64,000 nt of DNA from Mesorhizobium huakuii (GCF_014189455.1 NZ_CP050296.1:2290001-2354000); one strand, 5' to 3'; numbered from the stretch's first letter, positions 27,432-36,142 are shown. Program-made: numbers and translations. The notes: generated by a model from the sequence alone, not told the origin.

Positions 27432-27538
27432 AGGGCAGTAAGGCAGTAAGGCAGTAAGGGTACCGCGGAACACTCACCCTACTGCCCTACTGCCCTACTG
27501 CCCTACTGCCCTACTGCCCTACTGCCCTACTGCCCTAC
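27432..27538. repeat. CCCTACTG tandem repeat with inverted partner
   Basis: Seven full copies of the 8-bp unit CCCTACTG plus a partial one occupy 27477-27538. Upstream at 27432-27460 the complementary pattern AGGGCAGTA-AGGCAGTA-AGGCAGTA-AGGG occurs, separated by a GTACCGCGGAACACTC spacer. Together they can form a long hairpin in RNA or single-stranded DNA. The 8-bp unit makes copy number prone to change by slippage. It is not a CRISPR: there are no spacers. Confidence 0.85.
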
Positions 27539-27572
27539 CAAACTTATCCCGTCCCATCCCGTATCTCCCCGC

Positions 27573-28640
27573 ATGAACCTGATCTCCGCCGCGTTCGCCT
27601 TTCTCCTCGCACTCGTTTTCAGCCTCGTCGGCGTTACGCGCGTCGGCTCATGGCTGATCGAGCGCCGCAATCCGCCCATTGGTGAATTCGCCGACATCGG
27701 CGGCGCCCGTATCCACTATGTCCACATTCCGGCACCCGCCAATGCGGAGCTGCCACCGATCGTCTTCATCCACGGCGCCAGCGCCAATCTCAGGGATCAG
27801 ATGCTGCCGCTCCGGCCGCTGCTCGAAGGCCGCGCCGAAATGCTGTTCTTCGACCGGCCGGGCTTTGGCTGGTCGGGGCGTGGGCCTGGCAACAATGAGG
27901 ATCCGTCGGCGCAGGTCAAGACCATCGCCGCGCTGATGGACCGCCTCGGCATCAAGAAGGCGATCATCGTTGGCCATTCCTTCGGCGGCGTGGTGACGAC
28001 GGCTTTCGGCCGCGAGCATGCCGACAAGACGCTCGGTCTCGTCTTCCTGGCGCCGGCAACCCATCCCTGGCCGGGCGGCGCGACATCCTGGTACTACGAT
28101 CTGACCACCGTTCCGGTGATCGGCCGGCTGTTTTCCGAAACGCTGACCTATCCTGCTGGCACGTTACAGATGGCCGATGCCACGACCTGCGTGTTCTCGC
28201 CCAACAAGGTGCCGGATAATTATCTCGGCACGGCCGCGATCCCCCTGGTGTTACGGCCTGCAGCCTTTCGCGCCAACGCCACCGACGTTGCCGGGCTCTA
28301 CAGCTACGCGCTTGGCGCCGCACCGCACTACAAAGAGATCACCGCGCCGACCGTGGTCATCTCCGGCGACCGCGACAAGGTCGTCTACGCACATATCCAT
28401 TCCGTCGGCCTGGTACGCGACATCTCGGGCGCAGAGCTCATCTGGGTCCACAATCTCGGCCACAAGCCGGACTGGATCGCCCCCGACCTCGTCGTCGGTG
28501 CCATCGAGAAGGTCGCCGGCAAGGAGATCGACCTGGAGGCGATGGCCAGAACGGTGGAAGCGCGGATTGCTGGCGATGCCTATGGTGTGGGCAAGTGCGC
28601 CGACATCAAGGAACCGCAGGCCGAGCTCGCGCCGACCTGA
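27573..28640 (+). CDS. Alpha/beta-fold hydrolase, membrane-anchored
   Basis: A 355-residue hydrolase with an N-terminal hydrophobic anchor (MNLISAAFAFLLALVFSLVGV). The fold is shown by the oxyanion segment IVFIHGASANLRDQ, the FDRPGFGWSGRG strand, the nucleophile elbow IIVGHSFGGVV (Ser), an acid in VISGDRDKVV and a His in HNLGHKPDW. It is most like the epoxide hydrolase/haloperoxidase-type hydrolases; the substrate is unknown. It starts immediately after the CCCTACTG repeat array. The next frame begins one base after its stop. Confidence 0.87.
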   Translation: MNLISAAFAFLLALVFSLVGVTRVGSWLIERRNPPIGEFADIGGARIHYVHIPAPANAELPPIVFIHGASANLRDQMLPLRPLLEGRAEMLFFDRPGFGWSGRGPGNNEDPSAQVKTIAALMDRLGIKKAIIVGHSFGGVVTTAFGREHADKTLGLVFLAPATHPWPGGATSWYYDLTTVPVIGRLFSETLTYPAGTLQMADATTCVFSPNKVPDNYLGTAAIPLVLRPAAFRANATDVAGLYSYALGAAPHYKEITAPTVVISGDRDKVVYAHIHSVGLVRDISGAELIWVHNLGHKPDWIAPDLVVGAIEKVAGKEIDLEAMARTVEARIAGDAYGVGKCADIKEPQAELAPT

Positions 28641-28641
28641 C

Positions 28642-29105
28642 ATGTATGTCCTCAAGCATGGCATAAAGAGAAATCCAGAGAGACGATGGGCGCTGCCGGA
28701 TCGCATCTTCTTCGGTTACGGCGCATGCCACATTCTTGCAGGTGTTTCCTCAAGCATCGCCCTCTTGAGGGATTTCATGCAGAACGGATCATTCCGGCGG
28801 AGAGCTTTGCGGGAAACCATATCTATGTGACGAACGGCGTCATCGCTTTCGACTACCACGGTTACTCCGGCCGCGAGCGCCTCCTGGATCATCATCGAAG
28901 GGGCTGGACCTCCCACAGTGCCGGTTGGCACTGCACGATCGAGAAGGTCGATTTCGACTTGCTCGACACGGCCGAATTAAATCAGCGAAAGATGCTGGGT
29001 CCGGATCAGTATCTGTATGACGCCGTTCTTCGTGCGCGCCGGTTTCTTCAGCGCATAGACCACGCTGAAGCTGCGGCAAGAGCGCTCAGGATCGCGACGG
29101 CTTGA
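28642..29105 (+). pseudogene. Conserved hypothetical protein, one-base frameshift
   Basis: With one extra T at 28745-28747 (GGTGTTTCCTC read as GGTGTTTTCCTC) the frame gives about 154 residues without a stop: MYVLKHGIKRNPERRWALP, DRIFFGYGACHILAGVFLKH, then GNHIYVTNGVIAFDYHGYSG, WHCTIEKVDFDLLDTAELNQ and a LGPDQYLYDAVLRARRFL ending. I recall no named family, but the sense on both sides of the shift is clearly coding. As written, translation stops at an early TGA near 28828. The ATG at 28642 is one base after the stop of the hydrolase gene, suggesting an operon. Confidence 0.65.
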
Positions 29106-29167
29106 AGCCATTCGGGCCGCACCCCTGAAAAGCGCTCGGCCGATGTTTCCGTGAAGGATGAACCGCT

Positions 29168-30604
29168 CTAACGGTTGCCCTGCGCGTCCGACCCGACATA
29201 GGCGATGCGCAGCATGTTGGTCGAGCCGGGCGTCCTCAGCGGCACACCGGCCGTGATGATGACGCGATCGCCCGGCTTGCCGAATTCTTCCTCAAGGGCA
29301 ATACGGCAGGCGCGGTTGACCATGTCGTCGAGATCGGTGGCATCGGGCGAGACGACGCAATGCGTGCCCCACAAGAGCGACAGCCGCCGCGCGGTGTTGA
29401 GGATCGGCGACAGCGCGATGATCGGCACCTGCGGCCGTTCGCGCGCGGCGCGCAGCCCGGTGGTGCCGGACGCCGTGTAGGTGATGATCGCCGACAGTTT
29501 CAGCGTCTCGGCGATTTCGCGGGCGGCCAGTGAAATGGCGTCCGCGCCCGTCGCTTCCGGCTCGGAGCGCTGGGCGTTGATGATGCCGGCATAGGTCGGG
29601 TCGGTTTCGACCTTGGTGGCGATCCGGTCCATCATCGCCACGGCTTCGACCGGATAGGCGCCCGCCGCCGATTCCGCCGACAGCATGATCGCATCGGCGC
29701 CCTCGAAAACGGCGATCGAGACATCGGACACTTCGGCGCGGGTCGGCACCGGCGCGGTGATCATCGATTCCAGCATCTGCGTGGCGACCACCACCGGCTT
29801 GCCTGCACGGCGCGCGGCGCGCGTGATCTGCTTCTGGATGCCGGGCACGGCTTCTAACGGCATCTCGACACCGAGGTCGCCGCGGGCGACCATCAGCGCG
29901 TCGGACAGTTCGATGATCTCGGCCAGGCGGGCAACGGCCTGCGGCTTTTCGATCTTGGCCATGATCAGCGCCCGGCCGCGCGCGATCTTGCGCGCTTCGG
30001 CCAAATCTTCGGGGCGCTGCACGAAGGACAGAGCGACCCAGTCGACGCCCGTGGCGAGCACCGCGTCGAGGTCCTTGCGGTCCTTCTCGGTCAGCGCGCC
30101 GACCGGCAGGTCGGTATCGGGCAGGCTGACGCCCTTCTTGTCGGAAATCGTGGTGCCGGCGACGACCGTGCAGACGATCGACTTGCCGTCGCTCTTCACG
30201 GCCTTCAGCTCGAGCTTGCCGTCGTCGATCAAAAGACGGTGACCAGCCTCGACCGAGCTCAGGATTTCGGGGTGCGGCAGATAGACCCTGGTCGATGTGC
30301 CGGGCTCGGGATTGTCGTCGAGCGTGAAGGTCTGGCCTGGCGTCAGCACTTCCTTGCCGTTGGCGAACTTGCCGACGCGCAGCTTGGGGCCTTGCAGGTC
30401 GGCGAGGATGCCGATCGGCCGGCCGACCTTTTCCTCGACGGCGCGGATGCGGCCGACCAGCGTGCGCATCAACTCATGGTCGGTATGGCTCATATTGATG
30501 CGGAACACATCGGCGCCCGCTTCGAACAATTTCTTCAGCATCTCCTCGGAGGAGGAGGCCGGACCGATTGTGGCTAGGATCTTGACCTTGCGGCTGCGTC
30601 TCAT
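29168..30604 (-). CDS. pyk: Pyruvate kinase
   Basis: A 478-residue glycolytic enzyme converting phosphoenolpyruvate and ADP to pyruvate and ATP. Diagnostic motifs: KILATIGPASSS at the N-terminus, FRINMSHTDHE, the catalytic-lysine/metal segment MAKIEKPQAV, LMVARGDLGVEMPLE and PVVVATQMLESMI. The C-terminal allosteric domain is present (VITAGVPLRTPGSTNMLRI). Its ATG overlaps the stop of the upstream DUF1036 gene (ATGA on the minus strand), so the two are cotranscribed and translationally coupled. Confidence 0.96.
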   Translation of the reverse strand: MRRSRKVKILATIGPASSSEEMLKKLFEAGADVFRINMSHTDHELMRTLVGRIRAVEEKVGRPIGILADLQGPKLRVGKFANGKEVLTPGQTFTLDDNPEPGTSTRVYLPHPEILSSVEAGHRLLIDDGKLELKAVKSDGKSIVCTVVAGTTISDKKGVSLPDTDLPVGALTEKDRKDLDAVLATGVDWVALSFVQRPEDLAEARKIARGRALIMAKIEKPQAVARLAEIIELSDALMVARGDLGVEMPLEAVPGIQKQITRAARRAGKPVVVATQMLESMITAPVPTRAEVSDVSIAVFEGADAIMLSAESAAGAYPVEAVAMMDRIATKVETDPTYAGIINAQRSEPEATGADAISLAAREIAETLKLSAIITYTASGTTGLRAARERPQVPIIALSPILNTARRLSLLWGTHCVVSPDATDLDDMVNRACRIALEEEFGKPGDRVIITAGVPLRTPGSTNMLRIAYVGSDAQGNR

Positions 30605-31119
30605 TGACTGTTGGTTCCCGGGGTGGCTGGTGCGCCTCCCGTTGCGGGCTCATCGGTCAGCTGGACCATCCAGCTCGCCTGTTCGCCCGTGTCATATTCC
30701 TGAAATCCGGCGCGCTGGAAGCCCCGGGCGACGCAGTCGTTTACGCCGGCGATCTTGAACTCTTTTTCAGCCACGCACATGTTGATCGGGCCGTCCCAGC
30801 GTCCACCGCGCTCAGCGTCTTCTGCATAAAGATAATAAAACCTTGATGACAGCGGCCCTTCGATCAACGTCTTGCAGCTCGATCCTTCAATGTGCCACCA
30901 GCCTTCGGTGATCCAGCCGGCCTTGGCGCGATAGCCGATACCGACGCCGACCAGGTTCTGCGTGGCGTTGCAAACGCGGAAATCGGCCCGCGCCGGCGAG
31001 GCCATGACCGTCGCCGACAGGCCAACGGTCAGGATCAGGAACGGCATGGCAAAGGCAGAGCGCATGCGCTGCCTGCCGGCGGAACCCATCCCAATACCCC
31101 TCAAGAACCACATCAGCAT
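30601..31119 (-). CDS. DUF1036 secreted protein, coupled to pyk
   Basis: About 170 residues with a long hydrophobic export segment (AFAMPFLILTVGLSATVMA, cleaved near ARA-D) and a DUF1036 domain: DFRVCNATQNLVGVGIGYRA, GWITEGWWHIEGSSCKTL, YYLYAEDAERGG and FQEYDTGEQASW. DUF1036 proteins are periplasmic or membrane proteins of unknown function, common in alphaproteobacteria and often next to pyruvate kinase. Several starts are possible: 31155, 31119, and 31113, which has AGAGAG six bases upstream and may be the true one. The stop overlaps the pyk start by four bases. Confidence 0.82.
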   Translation of the reverse strand: MLMWFLRGIGMGSAGRQRMRSAFAMPFLILTVGLSATVMASPARADFRVCNATQNLVGVGIGYRAKAGWITEGWWHIEGSSCKTLIEGPLSSRFYYLYAEDAERGGRWDGPINMCVAEKEFKIAGVNDCVARGFQRAGFQEYDTGEQASWMVQLTDEPATGGAPATPGTNSQ

Positions 31120-31335
31120 CTCTCTGCGCCCCTTTTCGGAAAAGTCCGGGCGCATGTCAACGCGCCGTTTTGACCAATTCCAATCGATTTAGGAAGGCTC
31201 CCGGCGCACTATCCGTCGCCCCTTGCCAGATTTCCCGGGAAACCTTGGCCAAACAACGGCATTGCGCACACGTCGTCTTCGTGGAATGACGATAGCATCC
31301 TCCCCGGAAGCCAGCGAACAGACCATTTCCCGCCA

Positions 31336-32133
31336 ATGACCCGATCCACAGTTTTCGCGCCTTTCGACATTGTCGAGGGCGACCGCAAGCGGGGCATCGT
31401 GCTTCTGGCCGATCATGCCCGCCGCGACCTGCCCGAGGACTATGGCAGCCTCGGCCTGCCCGCGGCGGAATTCGAGCGCCACATCGCCTACGATATCGGC
31501 GTTGAAGCGGTGACGCGTGAACTCGCCGCCTTGCTCGACGTGCCGGCGGTCATCGCCAATTTCTCGCGGCTCTTGATCGATCCCAATCGCGGCGAGGACG
31601 ATCCGACGCTCATCCGCCAGCTCTATGACGGCACCGTCGTGCCGGGAAACTATCCCATCGCGCCGGAAGAGCGCGAAAGGCGGCTCGACCGCTTCTACCG
31701 TCCCTACCACGACGCCGTCGGCGCCATGATCGCCTCGGTCGCGCAGGCTTCCGCCAAGGCGCCCTTCATCTTCTCGGTGCATTCCTTCACGCCGGCCATG
31801 CAGGGCAAACAGCGCCCGTGGCATGTCGGCATCCTCTGGGATCGGGACGACCGGGTGGCGCGGCCGCTGATCGATATGCTGGCCGACGACAAGATCCTCG
31901 TCGTCGGCGACAATGAGCCCTATGACGGCGCGCTGCGTGGCGACACCATGTTCAAGCACGCCATCGTCAACGGCTACGCCCACGCGCTGATCGAGATCCG
32001 TCAGGATCTGATAGCGGACCAGAAGGGTGCGATCGCCTGGGCCGAGCGTCTGGCGCCGATCGTTGACGCGATCGACCGCCGTGCCGATATACATGTCGTG
32101 AAGATGTTCGGCTCGCGCACCGGGCCGCTCTAG
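31336..32133 (+). CDS. N-formylglutamate amidohydrolase-family protein
   Basis: A 265-residue protein of the N-formylglutamate amidohydrolase (HutG-like, FGase) family. Conserved points include VLLADHARRDLPEDYG, ANFSRLLIDPNRGEDDPTLI, a FSVHSFTPAMQGKQRPW metal-site segment and VVGDNEPYDGA. HutG releases glutamate from N-formylglutamate in histidine breakdown, but no hut gene is nearby, so the substrate may differ. Its stop codon is the first part of a 143-bp palindromic repeat, meaning the repeat may have altered or replaced the original 3' end. Confidence 0.85.
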   Translation: MTRSTVFAPFDIVEGDRKRGIVLLADHARRDLPEDYGSLGLPAAEFERHIAYDIGVEAVTRELAALLDVPAVIANFSRLLIDPNRGEDDPTLIRQLYDGTVVPGNYPIAPEERERRLDRFYRPYHDAVGAMIASVAQASAKAPFIFSVHSFTPAMQGKQRPWHVGILWDRDDRVARPLIDMLADDKILVVGDNEPYDGALRGDTMFKHAIVNGYAHALIEIRQDLIADQKGAIAWAERLAPIVDAIDRRADIHVVKMFGSRTGPL

Positions 32134-32274
32134 AGACTGTTTCGAAATTCGCTCTGGCGAGTCATATGATGGTGGTTTCGAGAACCGGAGCGCAGCGGAC
32201 ATTGGTCCGTGAGCACCGGAAGCGCAGAAAACGCCATCAGATGGCCGCCAGAGTAGAATTTCCAAATAGTCTCT
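32132..32274. repeat. 143-bp palindromic intergenic repeat (RIME-like)
   Basis: The ends AGAGACTGTTTCGAAATTC and the complement of GAATTTCCAAATAGTCTCT match at most positions, and CTCTGGCG / CGCCAGAG extends the stem. Inside are a GGAC-ATTG-GTCC hairpin and two near-direct copies CCGGAGCGCAG and CCGGAAGCGCAG. Size and internal palindromes resemble the Rhizobium-specific intergenic mosaic elements. It lies exactly between two genes and can fold as one long hairpin. Confidence 0.75.
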
Positions 32275-32290
32275 GGGCAAGGAGGTTTCG

Positions 32291-32599
32291 ATGACTGAAC
32301 TCAGCGACGAGCAGAAGCGCGATTTCGAGGCAGCCGCCTTTCGCCGGCTGGTCGAGCATCTCAGGGAACGAAACGACGTGCAGAATATCGACCTGATGAA
32401 CCTCGCTGGCTTCTGCCGCAACTGCCTGTCGAACTGGTATCGCGAAGCGGCCAATGCCGAGGGTGTCGATCTCTCCAAGGACCAGTCGCGCGAGATCGTC
32501 TACGGCATGTCTTATGCCGAGTGGCAGGCGCTCAACCAGACGGAAGCGTCGGATGCCAAGAAGGCCGAGTTCGAGGCGAGGCGGCCGAAGGATCACTAA
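32291..32599 (+). CDS. DUF1244 protein
   Basis: A 102-residue protein of the DUF1244 family (PF06844-type), small helical proteins with conserved Cys residues, here GFCRNCLSNWYREAA, and the GMSYAEWQAL ending. Function unknown. The AAGGAGG ribosome site before ATG is strong, so it should be well translated. It follows the palindromic repeat by 16 bp and may be read from a promoter inside or before that repeat. Confidence 0.88.
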   Translation: MTELSDEQKRDFEAAAFRRLVEHLRERNDVQNIDLMNLAGFCRNCLSNWYREAANAEGVDLSKDQSREIVYGMSYAEWQALNQTEASDAKKAEFEARRPKDH

Positions 32600-32665
32600 G
32601 TCCTCCGTCGACACGCCCCGATCGCTTGCCTCCGTTTGGTCCAAGCACTTCCTCGAGCGCGGTTC

Positions 32666-32693
32666 TTGACTACAAATTGAATCGATCTAATTT
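32666..32693 (+). promoter_or_regulatory. Promoter and operator of the MFS transporter gene
   Basis: TTGACT, a 16-bp spacer and TAATTT form a sigma-70 promoter 35 bp before the ATG. An imperfect palindrome AAATTGA-ATCGA-TCTAATTT (32675-32694) covers the spacer and -10, a typical spot for a repressor of the LacI or GntR type. Confidence 0.5.
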
Positions 32694-32727
32694 GCCGCGC
32701 AAAGCCATTTTCGGACCGGATTCGCCT

Positions 32728-33903
32728 ATGAACGCACAAAGCGCCATGCAGACTGCCATTCGTGGGCGATGGGCCGTGGCGGCCATTTTCCTCGCCAATG
32801 GCTTCCTGACCGGCAGCTGGGCGCCGCAGATCCCGGTGTTCCTGACCCGGCTCGACATCTCGAAATTCACGCTCGGCCTGCTGATCCTTCTGTTCGGCGC
32901 CGGCGCCGTCACCGCCATGACCTGGTGCGGCCACCTGATTTCGAAACATGGCTCGCGCACGGTGCTGCGCTGGTTCGGCCTCTGCGGCAGCCTCGGCCTG
33001 CTTGTCGTCGCGCTGGCGCCCAACGTGCCGCTGGCGGCCATCGCCATGTTCATCTTCGGCGGCTCGATCGGCGGTATGGATGTCGCCATGAACGCCAATG
33101 CCGTGGTGGTCGAGCGAAAATTGTCCCGCGCCATCATGTCGTCCTCGCACGGCTTCTGGAGCCTTGGCGGTTTCGCCGGCGGCGCGCTCGGCGGCTTTGC
33201 CATCCAGCACTACGGTCACCTCGCCCATGCCGCGGTGGTGACCGTGCTCGCCTTCGCGGTCATCGCGCTGGCGGTCGGCTATCTCGTCGCCGAGGACAGG
33301 CCGCAGGCGGTCGAGCATCATAAGTTCACGCTGCCGGCGAACCCGCTGGTCTACCTCGTCGGCTTGATGGCGCTGCTGACGATGATCTCCGAGGGCGCGG
33401 TGCTCGATTGGGCAGCCCTATATCTGCGGCAGGAACTTGGCGCCGACCTTGCCGTTGCCGGCCTTGCCTATGCCGCCTTCTCCGGCGTCATGGCCATCAT
33501 GCGCTTCTTCGGCGATGGCGTGCGCGACCGCTTCGGCGCGGTCACGACGCTGCGCGGCTCGGCCATTGTCGCTGCCGCAGGCATGCTGATTGCCGGCCTG
33601 TCGCCTTCGCCATGGCCCGCCATCGCGGCCTTTGCGCTGTGCGGCTTCGGCATCGCCAATATGGTGCCGATCATCTTTTCGGCCGGCGGCAACCAGGAAG
33701 GCATGTCATCCGGCACCGGCATGAGCGTCGTTACCACCATGGGCTATTCCGGCATTCTGGTGGCGCCGTCGGCGATCGGCTTCGTTGCCGAGCATTCCAG
33801 CTTCGGGCCGATTTTCATCGCCATGTCGGGGCTGCTGATCGTCGTCTTGCTGATGGCGGGCCTGGCTCACCGCGCCGAATTCGCGCCCGCACCCGCCGAA
33901 TAG
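32728..33903 (+). CDS. MFS transporter (YbjJ-like)
   Basis: A 391-residue major-facilitator protein with about 12 membrane segments. FFxxG-type landmarks include FLANGFLTGSWAPQIPVF, WCGHLISKHGSRTVLRW (motif A-like loop) and the symmetry-related DGVRDRFGAVTTLRGSA. It resembles the YbjJ group of proton-driven transporters, with unknown substrate. Frames open further upstream to 32521, but the ATG at 32728 after the promoter gives the expected N-terminus. The last 37 bp overlap the 3' end of the convergent LysR gene. Confidence 0.87.
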   Translation: MNAQSAMQTAIRGRWAVAAIFLANGFLTGSWAPQIPVFLTRLDISKFTLGLLILLFGAGAVTAMTWCGHLISKHGSRTVLRWFGLCGSLGLLVVALAPNVPLAAIAMFIFGGSIGGMDVAMNANAVVVERKLSRAIMSSSHGFWSLGGFAGGALGGFAIQHYGHLAHAAVVTVLAFAVIALAVGYLVAEDRPQAVEHHKFTLPANPLVYLVGLMALLTMISEGAVLDWAALYLRQELGADLAVAGLAYAAFSGVMAIMRFFGDGVRDRFGAVTTLRGSAIVAAAGMLIAGLSPSPWPAIAAFALCGFGIANMVPIIFSAGGNQEGMSSGTGMSVVTTMGYSGILVAPSAIGFVAEHSSFGPIFIAMSGLLIVVLLMAGLAHRAEFAPAPAE

Positions 33904-34775
33904 CGCTTCAGCTCCTCGTGGAGAAAATCCGCCACGCGGCGGATGCGCACGCTGCTGCGCACGTCGCGATGCATGGCGAGCCACACCGGCAGGCTTGGCA
34001 GCGGCAGGCCGGGCAGCACCTTCTCCACCAGCGGATCGCGGTCGGCCAACGGCTCCTGGCCAAGGCCAATGCCGTTTCCCGTCCGCACCGCCTCCCACAG
34101 AACGATCTGGTTGTCGGCCCTGAAGCGGAAACTGCTTCGGGTGACCGGGAGGCCGAATTGCGTAAAGCCCCGGATCATCTCGTCGCTGCGATCGAAGCCG
34201 ATCAGCGGGTGATCGGCGAGGTCGGCCGGCCCGAGCGGGCGGCCGCGCCGATCAAGATAGGAAATGGCCGCGCAGGCGCAGAGCGGGATGTCGCAGACCT
34301 TGCGCGCCACCAGTTCGTTCTGCGCCGGCTTGACCATGCGGATGGCGATGTCGGCGTCCCGCCGCAGCAGGTTCTCGACCTGGTTCGAGGCAACGATCTC
34401 GACCTCGATGCCGGGTTCCTCGAGGCCGAGCCGCGCCATCATATCGGGCAACACATAGGCAGCCACCACTTCGCTGGCGGCGATGCGCACCGTGCCTTCG
34501 ATGGCCTCGACCGAGCCCAGCGCCAGCCGTGAAAAAGCACTCGCCTGCTCGCTGACCGCCTTGCCGCGTTCAAACAGCGTGGCACCGGCTTCCGTCAGCG
34601 CATAGCCGCTCCGCCCACGCCGGAACAGCGTGACGCCGAGCGCCTGTTCCAACTCCGAGATGTGACGGCCAAGCGTCGGCTGGCTGGCCGACAGCTTGCG
34701 CGCGGCGGCCGACAGGCTGCCGGTTTCCGCGACCGTGACGAAGCTCTTGATCAGGTTCCAGTCGACATCAGCCAT
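33867..34775 (-). CDS. LysR-family transcriptional regulator
   Basis: A 302-residue LysR regulator: winged helix LIKSFVTVAETGSLSAAARK and SQPTLGRHISELEQALGVTL, then a periplasmic-binding-protein-like effector domain (TVRIAASEVVAAYVLPDMMA). It is divergent from the NAD(P)-binding gene at 34889 and most likely regulates it, following the usual LysR layout with a 113-bp shared regulatory region. Its 3' end overlaps the MFS gene tail by 37 bp, so transcripts from the two genes are antisense there. Confidence 0.92.
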   Translation of the reverse strand: MADVDWNLIKSFVTVAETGSLSAAARKLSASQPTLGRHISELEQALGVTLFRRGRSGYALTEAGATLFERGKAVSEQASAFSRLALGSVEAIEGTVRIAASEVVAAYVLPDMMARLGLEEPGIEVEIVASNQVENLLRRDADIAIRMVKPAQNELVARKVCDIPLCACAAISYLDRRGRPLGPADLADHPLIGFDRSDEMIRGFTQFGLPVTRSSFRFRADNQIVLWEAVRTGNGIGLGQEPLADRDPLVEKVLPGLPLPSLPVWLAMHRDVRSSVRIRRVADFLHEELKRYSAGAGANSAR

Positions 34776-34888
34776 TCATTTTTGAATATCAAAACTCCAG
34801 TCATAGTCAATTTCTATTCGTATGTGATGTTGTCATATTCGGACCTGCAAACAACGACACAACAGCCAGCACCAAGCAGGAGAACTCA

Positions 34889-35848
34889 ATGACCAAGATC
34901 GCAATTCTCGGCGCCAATGGCCGGCTCGGCCGTGTGGTCGGCCAGGCCTTTATCGATGCCGGCTTCGATGTCCGCGCCGTCACCCGTACGGGTAAGGTGC
35001 CGGCCGAACTCGAAGGTGCCACCGCGGTTGCCGGCGACGCGCTGGATCGTCAATCGCTGATCCGCGCCACAGAGGGCGTCGATATCATCTTCAACGGCCT
35101 CAACCCGATCTATACCGACTGGGGCAAGTGCCTGCCGATGGCTGAGAATGTCATGGCCGCCTGCCATGCCAACAACACGCTGCATCTCTTTCCCGGCACC
35201 GTCTACAATTACGGCTCGCCGATGCCGGCGGTGATCACCGAAGACACGCCGTTCCACCCGACGACGGAAAAGGGCCGCATCCGCTGCGCCATGGAGGAGC
35301 TGTTCCGCCGCGAGGCCGATGCTGGCCGCGTCCGCACCATTCTGCTGCGCGCCGGGGACTTCTTCGGCGGCACCGGCAGCGGCTCCTGGTTCGACCTGGT
35401 CGTCGCCGCCAAGATGAGCAAGGGCGTCTACACCGCACCCGGTCCGGCCGATCTCGTGCATGAATGGGCCTATCTGCCGGACTTCGCCGTGGGCTTCGTT
35501 GCACTCGCCAAGAATCTCGACAAGCTTGGCTCCTATGAGGCGCTGAATTTTCCCGGCCATGCGGTCACCGACCTGCAGATCAAGGCCGCCGCCGAAAAGG
35601 CGCTTGGCCGGCCGCTGAAGATGACCTCGATGCCTTGGTGGGTGCTGCGCGCCGGCAGCCCGTTCGTGGCGATGTGGCGCGAGATCGTCTCTATGTCCTA
35701 TCTGCGCTTCGAGCCGCACCAGCTGGCCTCGACGCGGCTGGAGGGAATCATCGGCGAAATCCCGCATACGCCGCTCGATCAGGCGGTCGCCCAAGCCCTG
35801 GAGGACATCGGCATCGCCATTGCGAAGGTCACGTCGAAAGCGGCCTGA
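34889..35848 (+). CDS. NAD(P)-dependent epimerase/dehydratase-like protein (NmrA/atypical SDR)
   Basis: A 319-residue atypical short-chain dehydrogenase. The N-terminal dinucleotide motif is KIAILGANGRLGRVVGQAF, followed by AVTRTGKVPAELEGATAVAGD. A Tyr occurs in TVYNYGSPMPAVITEDTPF but the YxxxK pattern of classical SDRs is not clear. It could be an oxidoreductase or an NAD(P)-sensing protein. The gene is preceded by AGGAGAA and divergent from the LysR gene, its probable regulator. Confidence 0.85.
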   Translation: MTKIAILGANGRLGRVVGQAFIDAGFDVRAVTRTGKVPAELEGATAVAGDALDRQSLIRATEGVDIIFNGLNPIYTDWGKCLPMAENVMAACHANNTLHLFPGTVYNYGSPMPAVITEDTPFHPTTEKGRIRCAMEELFRREADAGRVRTILLRAGDFFGGTGSGSWFDLVVAAKMSKGVYTAPGPADLVHEWAYLPDFAVGFVALAKNLDKLGSYEALNFPGHAVTDLQIKAAAEKALGRPLKMTSMPWWVLRAGSPFVAMWREIVSMSYLRFEPHQLASTRLEGIIGEIPHTPLDQAVAQALEDIGIAIAKVTSKAA

Positions 35849-35891
35849 CGCACGTCAATGGGCCATGCCCGCCGCGCACCGAAGAGGCGGT

Positions 35892-36050
35892 TCAGAGCCG
35901 CCCCATCAGCAGCAACACAAGAACCCCCATCAGCACCACACCGACAATGCCTGAAGGTCCATATCCCCAGGAGCGCGAATGCGGCCAGGCCGGCACCGCG
36001 CCGATGAGGACAAGGATCAGGACGACGATGACGAGCGTACTGATGGGCAT
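35892..36050 (-). CDS. DUF3309 small membrane protein
   Basis: A 52-residue protein: a hydrophobic N-terminal helix (ISTLVIVVLILVLIGAVPAW), the conserved WPHSRSWGYGPSG turn and a second hydrophobic helix ending LLLMGRL. This is the DUF3309 family of small two-helix membrane proteins, common in proteobacteria with no known role; some are stress-induced. The ribosome site GGGGAA lies before the ATG at 36050. A longer frame to 36089 adds 13 residues that the family lacks. Confidence 0.88.
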   Translation of the reverse strand: MPISTLVIVVLILVLIGAVPAWPHSRSWGYGPSGIVGVVLMGVLVLLLMGRL

Positions 36051-36110
36051 AAGACATTCCCCGCGTTTTGCCGAGACAATGCTTCGCATTGCTCGTGCAG
36101 GGACAATGCG

Positions 36111-36142
36111 AAAGGCCGCCCGGTTGTTCCGGACGGCCTTTG
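36111..36142 (-). terminator. Terminator of the RND efflux operon
   Basis: AAAGGCCG-C-CCGG, loop TTGTT, CCGG-A-CGGCCTTT: a strong stem of 12 pairs with one mismatch, ending in TTT on the minus strand, 20 bp after the RND gene stop. Confidence 0.65.

Noticed and set aside
27477..27538. Possible CRISPR array
   Set aside because: The 8-bp unit repeats with no spacers and no cas genes are in the window; it is a simple tandem repeat.
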